DNA from: Roseateles amylovorans
Lineage (GTDB): Bacteria > Pseudomonadota > Gammaproteobacteria > Burkholderiales > Burkholderiaceae_C
DNA length: 64,000 bases
Assembly: GCF_025398155.2 (NCBI RefSeq)
Contig: NZ_CP104562.2
Span: forward strand, 372,001 to 436,000
Direction: 5' to 3'
In this document: piece by piece, positions 33,731 to 42,188 of the stretch
Numbering within the stretch: position 1 is the stretch's first letter
Layout: each line of letters starts with the position of its first letter
Program-made: the position numbers and the translations under genes
Notes under the pieces: generated by a model
Told to the model about the DNA's origin: nothing
The model's database searches: none
Seen by the model: only the letters and a program-made list of their open reading frames with translations

Positions 33731-34117
33731 TCAATCCTCGTCCGGATCGTCCAGCGATTCGTTGAACCTCAGGCGGTTGCCGAAGGGATCGAGCAGGGTC
33801 AGCAGCTTGGCATTCCAGGGCGCGATCTCCACCGAAGGGTTGAGAAACCGGTAGTTCTTGGCCTGGAGTTCCGCATGCAGCGCGTCGACATCGCGCACCT
33901 GCAGCAGCACGGCGGAGCCCGGGGTGGCATCGCCGTGGTGCTCGGTCAGATGCAGGCACATCGTGCCGCGTGAGACCTGCAGGTACAGCGGCATGCCGTC
34001 ATCAAAACGATGCTCCCAATCCACGGTGCAGCCCAGGTAGTCCAGATAGAACTCGCGGGCCTTGGCCACGTCGAAGATGCGCAGGATCGGGATGGTTTGT
34101 TCAACCTCGAAAGCCAT
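33731..34117 (-). CDS. Glyoxalase/bleomycin-resistance (VOC) superfamily protein
   Basis: A 128-residue VOC-fold protein: two beta-alpha-beta-beta-beta modules, with IPILRIFDVAKAREFYLDYLGC at the start, CLHLTEHHGD in the middle and LLDPFGNRLRF at the end. This arrangement matches the uncharacterised glyoxalase-superfamily group of beta-proteobacteria. Substrate unknown; a detoxification or ligand-sequestering role is possible. It stands alone, divergent from the MATE gene. Confidence 0.85.
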   Translation of the reverse strand: MAFEVEQTIPILRIFDVAKAREFYLDYLGCTVDWEHRFDDGMPLYLQVSRGTMCLHLTEHHGDATPGSAVLLQVRDVDALHAELQAKNYRFLNPSVEIAPWNAKLLTLLDPFGNRLRFNESLDDPDED

Positions 34118-34479
34118 GGTCGGTGTCCTGTGACAGGCTGGAGACGGTCGTCCGCCAAGCGCCCGTTGCCGTGAGCCGGTCGGGGTCGGGAACGTGTGCC
34201 GGGGCAGTGTAGTGAACCGCAGGCCGCGCGCATTCCGTCACAAGCGTCGCCCCGAGTGGAAAGAGTTCCGTCCGGTTACCGATCAGGATGACGGGCGACG
34301 CGACAATCGCGCCGCCTTCCATCGCGGATCCGCTGGGCCGGGCCGGGAACCGAGCCCTTCTGGGTCTGCATGCGCGCGCCGAGCCACTGACTGCCTTCCA
34401 CCCACTGCCCTGCGGCCGCCCGCCGCGACGCCCCGCGTTTTCGCCTGAACGCGCCCCTCCCGCCACTGCCCCCGCCTTC
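34118..34479. other. Divergent gap VOC gene / MATE gene
   Basis: A 362-base gap. The MATE reading frame stays open upstream to 34288, but residues there are low complexity and lack helix 1 features. No clear promoter, repeat or RNA structure was found. Confidence 0.4.
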
Positions 34480-35826
34480 ATGTCCTCCCCGACCCCCCGC
34501 CTCTTCGCCCTGGCCTGGCCGCTGTTCCTGGAGCTGTGCCTGGGCATTGCCGTCGGGGTGATCGGCACCATGCTGGCGGCCCGGATCTCCGATCCGGCCG
34601 GCGCCGCCTTCGCCCTGGCCAACCAACTGGCCGCCACGCTGTTCATCCTGTTCCGGATCATCGGGGCGGGCATCAGCGTGGTGATCACCCAGGCGCTGGG
34701 CAGCGGGCGGCGTGCGGTGGCCGATGCGACCGCCCGGGCGGCGCTCGGCGCCAGCAGCTGGCTGGGCGGCATCACGGCGGTGATGGCGGTGGTGTTCGCC
34801 GGGCCGTTGCTGCGTTTGATGAATGCACCGGACAGCGTGCTGCCGCTGTCCCAGCCGTTCCTGATGGCCCTGGCGCCGGCCTTGATGCTGGATGCCTGGA
34901 ATGCGTCGATGGCCAGCGTGATGCGCGCTCATCTGCGCAGCCGCGACACCTTGATGGTGCTGGTGGTGATGCAGATCGCCCAGCTGACGCTGTCCCTGCT
35001 GCTGATGCCGCACCTGGGCCTGCCCGGCTTTGCGGTGGCGTTGGCGCTCAGCCGCAGCCTGGGTCTGGGCCTGCACCTGTGGCTGTGGAAGGAGCGCCTC
35101 GGCCTGCGCCCGCACCGCAGCGACTGGTGGCGACTGCCGAAGGCGGAACTGGCCGGCGTGCTGCACATCGGTCTGCCCGGTGCGGCGGAGAACATTGCCT
35201 ACCGACTCGCCTACATGGTGAGCATTGCCGTGGCCGGTCATCTGGGCGCCTCCGCACTGGCGGCCCACAGCTACACCTCGCAGCTGATGTATTTCGTGCT
35301 GCTGCCCGGCCTGGCCACCGGTTTCGCGGCGGAGATCGTGGTGGGCCATCTGATCGGCGCCGGGCAATTGCATGAGGCGCATCGGCTGGTGCGCAAGGCG
35401 CTCGGACGCGGCCTGGCCATCAGCGTCGTCGTGGCCGGTCTGGCCGCGCTGGCCTCGCCCTGGTTGCTGCGGATGTTCACCCAGGATCCGACCATCATCA
35501 GCACCGCCGTCGTGCTGATGGGCCTGACCGTCATCCTGGAGCCGGGCCGCACCTTCAACCTGGTGGTGATCAACGCGCTGCGTGCGGCCGGCGATGCGCG
35601 CTATCCGGTGATGGTGGGGGCGGGCTCGATGCTGGTGGTGCTGGCCGGCGGCAGTTGGCTGCTGGGCGAGGTATTGGGCCTGGGCCTGGTCGGCGTCTGG
35701 ATCGCCTACGCGGCGGATGAATGGATCCGCGGCCTGCTCATGTGGCGCCGTTGGGCGCGCCTGGGCTGGGTGCCGCAAGCCCGCGCGGTGCACCGTCGGC
35801 TGCGTCGCGCCGCCCACGCGGCCTGA
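34480..35826 (+). CDS. MATE-family multidrug/toxin exporter
   Basis: A 448-residue protein with 12 predicted helices in the two-bundle MATE layout. Helix 1 (LFALAWPLFLELCLGIAVG) and the repeat-equivalent helix 7 (HIGLPGAAENIAYRLAYM) are recognisable, as is AANQLAATLF-like packing. MATE proteins expel cationic compounds using Na or proton gradients. Start ATG 34480 places helix 1 directly after a short leader. Substrate not predictable. Confidence 0.9.
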   Translation: MSSPTPRLFALAWPLFLELCLGIAVGVIGTMLAARISDPAGAAFALANQLAATLFILFRIIGAGISVVITQALGSGRRAVADATARAALGASSWLGGITAVMAVVFAGPLLRLMNAPDSVLPLSQPFLMALAPALMLDAWNASMASVMRAHLRSRDTLMVLVVMQIAQLTLSLLLMPHLGLPGFAVALALSRSLGLGLHLWLWKERLGLRPHRSDWWRLPKAELAGVLHIGLPGAAENIAYRLAYMVSIAVAGHLGASALAAHSYTSQLMYFVLLPGLATGFAAEIVVGHLIGAGQLHEAHRLVRKALGRGLAISVVVAGLAALASPWLLRMFTQDPTIISTAVVLMGLTVILEPGRTFNLVVINALRAAGDARYPVMVGAGSMLVVLAGGSWLLGEVLGLGLVGVWIAYAADEWIRGLLMWRRWARLGWVPQARAVHRRLRRAAHAA

Positions 35827-36032
35827 GTCTCGACGCCGGACAAGGTCGGCCTGGGGGCGACGCGACGGCGGCGTCCCTGCTTCTGGATGTCGACTGGCTG
35901 TCGACCCGATGGCGATTCGATGGTGACTTGACGCTGGCCTGATGGCTGCCTGGCTGCGGCCTGATCGCGACGGAACCGCCCGGCGTCGCTCCGCCGCGCC
36001 CGGCCGGTCCGCCCTCTATGATCGCGCCCGCT

Positions 36033-36995
36033 ATGGCCTATCTCTTCAAGCGCCTGGGCTTGCTGCTGCTGACCCTGCTGGCCGCTTCCGCGCTGATCTT
36101 TGCGGCGCTGGACTGGCTGCCCGGCAATGCCGCCCAGCTCATCATGGGTCCGGAGGCGCCGCCCGAGGCGGTGGCGGCCCTGGCGCGTCAATTGGGCCTG
36201 GACCAACCGGCCTGGCAGCGCTATGGCGCCTGGCTGGCCGGCTTGGCGCGCGGGGACCTGGGGCTGTCGTATGCCTACGGTGCCCCGGTGAGCGATCTGA
36301 TCGCCGAACGTCTGGCGGTGACGCTGCCGCTGGCGCTGCTGGCCATGGGCATGGCGGTGCTGGTGGCGCTGGCGGCCGGCTGGTGGGCCGCCAGCCAGCA
36401 GGGCCGCGCGGGCGACCACCTGGTGATGGGACTGACGCAGCTCGGCCTGGCGCTGCCGAGCTTCTGGTTCGGCATGCTGCTGGTGATGCTGTTTGCGGTG
36501 AAGCTGCAATGGGTGGATGCCGGTGGCTTTCCCGGCTGGCGCGAGGACCTGGGCGGCGGCCTGTGGCCGGGGCTGCGGGCCTTGCTGCTCCCGGCGGTGT
36601 CGCTGGCCCTGGTGCAGGCGGCCATCCTGGCGCGGGTCGCGCGGTCGGCATTGCTGGACATCTCCCGCGAGGACTTCATGCGCAGCGCCCGCGCCAAGGG
36701 GCTGACGCGTCGAGGCGCGCTGTGGCGCCACGGGCTGCGTCATGCGGCGCTGCCGCTGCTCACGCTGGGCGGTCTTCAATTCGCCAACCTGCTGGCGGGC
36801 ACCATCGTGATCGAGAACGTCTTCACCCTGCCGGGCCTGGGGCGCCTGATGGCCCAGGCGATTGCCAACCGCGACCTGATCGTGGTGCGCAACGGGGTGA
36901 TGCTGCTGGCCGCGCTGGTGCTGATCATCAACGTCGTCGTGGACCTGTTGCACGGCTGGATCGACCCGCGGCTGCGCACGCGGACCCGCGAATGA
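36033..36995 (+). CDS. Peptide ABC transporter permease, second operon (DppB type)
   Basis: A 320-residue permease with the DppB N-terminal helix (AYLFKRLGLLLLTLLA), WLPGNAAQ after it, about six helices and the EAA loop (FMRSARAKGLTRRGAL). ATG 36033 matches the family start; an in-frame ATG 15 bases earlier is possible. First gene of a five-gene operon with overlapping stops and starts that encodes a complete importer. Substrate group peptides or nickel-like ligands cannot be separated by sequence. Confidence 0.9.
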   Translation: MAYLFKRLGLLLLTLLAASALIFAALDWLPGNAAQLIMGPEAPPEAVAALARQLGLDQPAWQRYGAWLAGLARGDLGLSYAYGAPVSDLIAERLAVTLPLALLAMGMAVLVALAAGWWAASQQGRAGDHLVMGLTQLGLALPSFWFGMLLVMLFAVKLQWVDAGGFPGWREDLGGGLWPGLRALLLPAVSLALVQAAILARVARSALLDISREDFMRSARAKGLTRRGALWRHGLRHAALPLLTLGGLQFANLLAGTIVIENVFTLPGLGRLMAQAIANRDLIVVRNGVMLLAALVLIINVVVDLLHGWIDPRLRTRTRE

Positions 36996-37077
36996 GCGGC
37001 CCGAAAGCCCGCCGCCGGTGGGCGCCTCCCCGCGTTCCGATGCCCTGTCTTCGTCCGTGGCGCAGGAGGCTGTCCGC

Positions 37078-37887
37078 ATGAAACGCACCGGATTCTGGAT
37101 CGGCGCGGTGCTCACCGGTGCGCTGTTGGCGGTGGCACTGCTGTCACTGGCCTGGACGCCGTGGCCGCCCGAAGCGATCGACATGTCCCGCCGCCTCGCG
37201 CCCGCCAGCGCCGCACACTGGCTCGGTTGCGACCAGTTGGGACGGGATGTGCTGAGCCGCCTGATGGCCGGCGCCCGCAGCGCCTGGCTGGTCGGCCTGG
37301 TGGCGGTCGGACTGGGCCTGGTCGGCGGAACGATGCTGGGCCTTTTGGCCGCCGCCCGTCGGGGCTGGACCGAGGCCGTGATCCTGCGCGCGGCGGACCT
37401 GGGTTATGCCTTCCCGGCATTGCTGCTGGCCATCTTGCTGGCGGCGGCGCTCGGGCCGGGCATGACGATCGCGATGGTCGCGATCGGGCTGCATGCAGTG
37501 CCGTCCTTCGCGCGGCTGGTCAATGGCAGCGCCAAGAGCTGGTGGGCGCGCGACTTCGTGCTGGCAGCCCGGGTGGCGGGGCAGGGACCGCTGTCGATCA
37601 CGGTGCGCCATGTGCTGCCGCAACTGATGCCGCTGCTGATCGTGCAGGGCACCACCCATTTCGCGCTGGCGATCCTGGCGGAGGCGGGACTCTCCTACCT
37701 CGGGCTGGGGACGCAACCGCCGCAGGCGAGTTGGGGCCGCTTGCTGGCCGAGGCCCAAACCCTGATGTTCGAGGCGCCGCAGCTGGCCATCGCGCCCGGT
37801 GTGGCCATCACCCTCGCGGTGCTGGGCCTTAACCTGCTCGGGGATGGCCTGCGCGATCGACTCGATCCCAAGGAGCAGCCGCGATGA
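37078..37887 (+). CDS. Peptide ABC transporter permease, second operon (DppC type)
   Basis: A 269-residue permease. LGCDQLGRDVLSRLMAGAR is the DppC signature, followed by six helices and a C-terminal LNLLGDGLRDRLDP. AGGAGG 8 bases before ATG 37078 decides the start; a frame from 37018 lacks one. The N-terminal domain is shorter than in DppC of the first operon. Ends in an ATGA overlap with the next gene. Confidence 0.9.
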   Translation: MKRTGFWIGAVLTGALLAVALLSLAWTPWPPEAIDMSRRLAPASAAHWLGCDQLGRDVLSRLMAGARSAWLVGLVAVGLGLVGGTMLGLLAAARRGWTEAVILRAADLGYAFPALLLAILLAAALGPGMTIAMVAIGLHAVPSFARLVNGSAKSWWARDFVLAARVAGQGPLSITVRHVLPQLMPLLIVQGTTHFALAILAEAGLSYLGLGTQPPQASWGRLLAEAQTLMFEAPQLAIAPGVAITLAVLGLNLLGDGLRDRLDPKEQPR

Positions 37888-38996
37888 CCGATGCCCGTGA
37901 CAGGGCCGATCAGCCCGCGAATCTGACCGCCAATACGACCGCCCATCCGTTCGCCCGTCCGCCCGCCGCTGCGACGCCCGCCGGTGCGTCCGCACCTGCC
38001 GTCGCCCGTGCGGGCCTCCCGCCGACACCACCGACGATGACGGCGGCAGCGCCGCTGTTGCGGGTGCGCGATCTGCAGGTCTGGCTGCCGGGCCGCGGCG
38101 GCACCCGGCTGCATGCCTTGCGCGGCGTGGATCTGGACCTGGAGGCCGGCGACAGCCTGGCGCTGATCGGCGAATCCGGCAGCGGCAAGACGCTGACCGC
38201 GCTCGCCCTGATGGGCCTGCTGCCCGATGGCGCGGCGGTGAGCGGCGAGATCGACCTGCAGGGGCAGTCGCTGCGGTCGTTGGATGAGGCGGGCTGGTGC
38301 GCGGTCCGCGGTCGTCGTCTGGCCATGGTGTTCCAGGAACCGCTGACGGCGCTTAATCCGCTGCAGCGGGTGCTGGCGCAGGTGATGGAGCCGATCCGGC
38401 TGCATGGCCTGGCGCCCGATCGCGACACCGCGCGCCAGCGTGCGCTGTCGCTGCTGGACCGGGTGGGCCTGGACGAACGCCAGGCGCGCGCCTATCCGCA
38501 TGAGCTGTCCGGCGGGCAACGTCAGCGCGCCTTGATCGCGATGGCATTGGCCGCCGAGCCCGCGCTGCTGATCGCCGACGAACCCACCACCGCGCTCGAT
38601 GCGCGCCTGCGTCTGCAGGTGCTGGACCTGCTTCAAGCACTGGTGGCCGAGCGTGGCATGGGGCTGTTGCTGATCTCGCATGACTTGGCACTCACCGCGC
38701 GCCGGGTGCGCCGCCTGGGCATCCTCTACGGCGGTCGGCTGATGGAGCAAGGCCCGGCGGCCGCGCTGCTTGCGCAGCCTCGCCATCCCTACACCCAGGC
38801 ACTCTGGGCCGCCCGCCCGCGGCTGGGGGCCGGTCGGGACCAGCCACTGCATCCCTTGCCCGGCAACGTGCCGGCGCTCGATCAGCTCGGCCCGGGCTGT
38901 CCGTTCGCCCCCCGTTGTCCCCTGGTGCAGCCGCGCTGCGTGGCGCAAGCGCCGGTCTGGAACGGTCAGCTCGCCTGCTGGGAGGTGGCGGGATGA
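37884..38996 (+). CDS. Peptide ABC transporter ATPase, second operon (DppD type)
   Basis: A 370-residue ATPase. Walker A is GESGSGKTL, signature LSGGQRQRAL, Walker B LLIADEP, switch LISHD. The C-terminus carries CPFAPRCPLVQPRC. The start overlaps the permease stop as ATGA; this gives an Ala/Pro/Thr-rich N-terminal tail of about 50 residues, so ATG 38037 is an alternative. It ends in another ATGA overlap. Confidence 0.88.
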   Translation: MTDARDRADQPANLTANTTAHPFARPPAAATPAGASAPAVARAGLPPTPPTMTAAAPLLRVRDLQVWLPGRGGTRLHALRGVDLDLEAGDSLALIGESGSGKTLTALALMGLLPDGAAVSGEIDLQGQSLRSLDEAGWCAVRGRRLAMVFQEPLTALNPLQRVLAQVMEPIRLHGLAPDRDTARQRALSLLDRVGLDERQARAYPHELSGGQRQRALIAMALAAEPALLIADEPTTALDARLRLQVLDLLQALVAERGMGLLLISHDLALTARRVRRLGILYGGRLMEQGPAAALLAQPRHPYTQALWAARPRLGAGRDQPLHPLPGNVPALDQLGPGCPFAPRCPLVQPRCVAQAPVWNGQLACWEVAG

Positions 38997-39868
38997 CGGG
39001 ACCGATGACGCCATCGACGACATCCCCCGATGCCGCGAGCCACGACCACGACCACGACCCGGCTGCGCAGTCCGCCACCAGCCCTGCGGGCTCGCCGGAG
39101 CGGCCGCATCCGCCCGTCATGTCGACCCCGGCGTTGATCGAGGTGCAGGGGTTGGGCCAGCGCTATGCCGGGCGCTCGGTGCTGCGCGACGTCAGCTTCC
39201 GGCTGCAGCCGGGCGAGTCCCTCGGGGTGATCGGTGAATCCGGCGCCGGCAAGAGCACGCTGGCCCGGCTGGTGATGGGCCTGGAGCGACCGTCGGCCGG
39301 CGAGGTGCGCTGGTCGGGCCTGGCGGTGCAGGCACTGTCCGCGAAGGAACGGCGTGCGCTGCGGGCGCAGGTGCAGATGGTGTTCCAGGATCCCTACGGC
39401 TCGCTCGACCCGCGCTGGCGCGTGGGGCGCAGTGTGATGGAGCCGCTGGACGCCTTGTCGATGGGCGAGGCCCAACGCCAGCAGCGGCTGGCGGAGGTGC
39501 TGGCGGCGGTCGGGATGGAGATCGATGCGGCGATGCGTTTCCCGCACCAGTTCTCCGGCGGGCAGCGGCAGCGACTGGCCATTGCCCGGGCGCTGACCAC
39601 GAAGCCGCGCCTGATCGTGGCGGACGAGCCGCTGTCGGCCCTCGATGTGTCGGTGCAGGCGCAGATTCTGTCGCTGCTGCGCGACCTGCAACAACGCGAG
39701 GGCATCAGCCTGGTGCTGGTGAGTCATGACCTGGCGGCGGTGGAGGTGCTCTGCGATCAAGCGCTGGTGCTGCGCGACGGTGCGGTGCTGGAGCAGGGCG
39801 CCACCGCGCAGGTGCTGGGCGAACCGCAGCATCCCTACACCCGTTCGCTGCTGGCGGCTTTGGCATGA
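38993..39868 (+). CDS. Peptide ABC transporter ATPase, second operon (DppF type)
   Basis: A 291-residue ATPase. Walker A GESGAGKST, signature FSGGQRQR, Walker B LIVADEP, switch LVSHD. It lacks the C-terminal cysteine extension. ATG 38993 overlaps the previous stop (ATGA) and leaves a His/Asp-rich tail (DHDHDHD); ATG 39119 would begin directly on the ABC fold. It ends in an ATGA overlap with the binding-protein gene. Confidence 0.87.
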   Translation: MTGPMTPSTTSPDAASHDHDHDPAAQSATSPAGSPERPHPPVMSTPALIEVQGLGQRYAGRSVLRDVSFRLQPGESLGVIGESGAGKSTLARLVMGLERPSAGEVRWSGLAVQALSAKERRALRAQVQMVFQDPYGSLDPRWRVGRSVMEPLDALSMGEAQRQQRLAEVLAAVGMEIDAAMRFPHQFSGGQRQRLAIARALTTKPRLIVADEPLSALDVSVQAQILSLLRDLQQREGISLVLVSHDLAAVEVLCDQALVLRDGAVLEQGATAQVLGEPQHPYTRSLLAALA

Positions 39869-41382
39869 TCCGCCCCATGGACAGACGCCGCTTTGCGTTG
39901 GGGGCCGCGGGTGCGGCCGTCGGCGCCACCCTCACTTCCCTGACCCTTCCCGTTGACGCCCAACCCGCGTCGCAGCGGCCGCTGGTGCTGGGCATGACCC
40001 TGGAACCGCCGGGCCTGGACCCGACCACCGGTGCCGCCTCGGCCATCGCGGAGGTGGTGCTCTACAACGTGCTGGAGCCGCTGACCAAGGTGGCCCAGGA
40101 CGGCAGCGCCTTGCCCTTGCTGGCCACCCGCTGGCAGGTGTCCGCTGACCAGCGCACCTGGACCTTCTCGCTGCGCCGCGGCGTTCGTTTCCACAACGGC
40201 GAGGCGTTTGACGCTGCGGCGGTGAAGTTCAGTTTCGAGCGTGCCGGAGCCGAAGGCAGCCTCAACAAGGACCGTCGGGTCTTCAGCAACATCACGGCCA
40301 TCAGCGCGCCGGATCCGCTCACCGTGGTGCTCACCCTGCGTCTGCCCGAACCCGAGCTCCCCGCGCTGCTGGCGCAGGCGCCTGCGGTGATCGTCGAGCC
40401 CAAGAGCGCCGCAGGCAATGCCCAGACGCCGGTCGGCACCGGGCCGTATCGGGTGGCCCAATGGCAGCGCGGGGCGAGCCTGACGCTGGTGGCCTGGCCC
40501 GGCTTCCGCGAGCCGGCCTCGATCCGGCTGCCGCGGGTGCAGTTCCGTTTCATCGGGGAGCCGTCCGCCCAGGTGGCGGCGCTGCTGGCCGGCGATGTGG
40601 ATGCTTTCCCGCGGGTGGCCGCCGCCCGGGCCATGGCCCAGTTCAAGGCCCAGCCGCAGCGGTTTCAGGTGATCACGGCGTCGTCGCGCGCCAAAACCAT
40701 CCTGGCGATCAACCACCAGCGGGCGCCGCTGGGGGATGTCCGGGTGCGGCGCGCCATCGCGATGGCGCTGGACCGCAAGGCCATCATCCAGGCCAGTGCG
40801 GACGGCTATGGCGTGCCGATCGGCAGCTATGTGACGCCGGATGCACCTGGCTATGTGGACTGCACGTCGATCAACGCCTACCACCCCGCTGCCGCCCGTG
40901 CGCTGCTGCAGGAGGCCAAGGCGGTCGGACAGAGCCTGACCTTGAAGCTGCCCCCGGTGCCGTATGCGCGTCAGGGCGGTGAACTGATCGCCGCACAGCT
41001 CGGCGCCATCGGCCTGACGATCCGGATCGAGCACATCGAATGGGCGCAATGGCTGTCGAGCGTCTATGGCAACAAGGCCTATGACCTGACGCTGATTGCG
41101 CATGTGGAGCCGCACGACTTCGGCAATTTCGCCCGCGCCGGTTATTACTGGGGCTATCAGAACCCCGAGTTCAATGCACTTTATGAACGGATGCAGGCCA
41201 GCGCGGATCCGGCGACCCGGCTGGCGCTGTTCGCCGAGGCGCAGCGTCTGGTGGCCCAGGACGCGGTGGCCGGCTTCCTCTACCAGCCGCAATGGATCAC
41301 GGTGGCGCGCGCCAACCTGCGCGGGCTGTGGACCCGCACCCCGCTGTTTGCGAACGACTTGTCGGCCCTGAGCTGGGCCTGA
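39865..41382 (+). CDS. Peptide ABC transporter binding protein, second operon (SBP family 5)
   Basis: A 505-residue solute-binding protein. A Tat-like leader (MDRRRFALGAAGAAVG from residue 5) is followed by LVLGMTLEPPGLDP, VGTGPYRVAQW and DVRVRRAIAMALDRKA, the order expected for family 5. It is last in the operon, which is unusual since the binding protein is commonly first. Overlaps the ATPase stop as ATGA. Ligand unknown; sequence is distant from DppA at 12207. Confidence 0.9.
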   Translation: MIRPMDRRRFALGAAGAAVGATLTSLTLPVDAQPASQRPLVLGMTLEPPGLDPTTGAASAIAEVVLYNVLEPLTKVAQDGSALPLLATRWQVSADQRTWTFSLRRGVRFHNGEAFDAAAVKFSFERAGAEGSLNKDRRVFSNITAISAPDPLTVVLTLRLPEPELPALLAQAPAVIVEPKSAAGNAQTPVGTGPYRVAQWQRGASLTLVAWPGFREPASIRLPRVQFRFIGEPSAQVAALLAGDVDAFPRVAAARAMAQFKAQPQRFQVITASSRAKTILAINHQRAPLGDVRVRRAIAMALDRKAIIQASADGYGVPIGSYVTPDAPGYVDCTSINAYHPAAARALLQEAKAVGQSLTLKLPPVPYARQGGELIAAQLGAIGLTIRIEHIEWAQWLSSVYGNKAYDLTLIAHVEPHDFGNFARAGYYWGYQNPEFNALYERMQASADPATRLALFAEAQRLVAQDAVAGFLYQPQWITVARANLRGLWTRTPLFANDLSALSWA

Positions 41383-41442
41383 GCCGGCGGGCGGTCCGCG
41401 GTTCGATCTGCGTTCGGCTGTGGCGCCGTCACATCAGCGGCG

Positions 41443-41461
41443 GCCCCCTCGTTCCGGGGGC
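41443..41461 (+). terminator. Hairpin after the second peptide operon
   Basis: GCCCCC (41443-41448) pairs with GGGGGC (41456-41461) with a 7-base loop; no T run follows. A second imperfect stem built on GGATGAC and GTCATCC lies just after (41463-41499). Possibly a transcript end, 60 bases past the operon. Confidence 0.35.
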
Positions 41462-41576
41462 TGGATGACGGCTTGTCGGGCCGGTGATGCCGGTCATCCC
41501 CTTCGCGGGCATATCCTCTACAGTGAGGCTTCCGGGCGGTGCTAGCGTGCTCGGTTCGGAGGAGCCGGAGACCCGC

Positions 41577-42188
41577 ATGCCGTTTGATTTGCACTTTCCC
41601 GATACCTTGCAGCCGTTCCTGATTCCGCTGCTCTTCGCTGTTCCGCTGGCGCTGCTGGTCTGGATCATCATTGGCCGTCGTGGCGATGCCCATGATGTCG
41701 GCGTGCCACCGCGCACGCCCTCGGCCACGCCGCCCGGCGGCGCCCCGGTGGGAGGCCCGCGTCCTGCCGCGCCCCCGCGCGCCGCGGCCTTCGCGGCCGG
41801 TGTCGACGAGCGGCTGCCGGTGCTGGTGGTGGACGACTCCGCCGTGGTGCGCGCCAAGCTGCTGAAGCTCTTCAATGACGTGGGCTACGAGGTCATCGCT
41901 GCGCGCGACGGTGTCGAGGCGCTGGAGATGATGGCCCATCGCCGCTTCGGTGTCCTGGTCACCGACCTGGAAATGCCCAACATGGACGGCTTCCAGCTGA
42001 TCCAGGCGGTGCAGGGCGCGATGGAGACGGAAGACCTCCCCATCATCGCCATCACCGGCCATGAGGAGCTGCATGCGCGGCTCCATCAGATCCAGGGCCT
42101 CTACGGCATGTTCCAGAAGCCCTGGAATGACCGCGAAATGCTCAGGCGGGTGGAAGCGCTGGCCCAGTTGCGCCGGATCCACCCATGA
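41577..42188 (+). CDS. Membrane-anchored response-regulator receiver protein
   Basis: A 203-residue protein. One N-terminal transmembrane helix (about residues 12-33) is joined by a Pro/Ala-rich linker (40-75) to a receiver domain (81-200): acidic pocket VVDDS at 84-88, phospho-acceptor Asp130 in VLVTDLEMPNMDG, conserved Thr in AITGHE and Lys in FQKPW. There is no output domain. CCGGAG 8 bases upstream supports ATG 41577. Its stop overlaps the next gene's ATG (ATGA), linking it to the penicillin-acylase-family gene. No histidine kinase is near. Confidence 0.87.
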   Translation: MPFDLHFPDTLQPFLIPLLFAVPLALLVWIIIGRRGDAHDVGVPPRTPSATPPGGAPVGGPRPAAPPRAAAFAAGVDERLPVLVVDDSAVVRAKLLKLFNDVGYEVIAARDGVEALEMMAHRRFGVLVTDLEMPNMDGFQLIQAVQGAMETEDLPIIAITGHEELHARLHQIQGLYGMFQKPWNDREMLRRVEALAQLRRIHP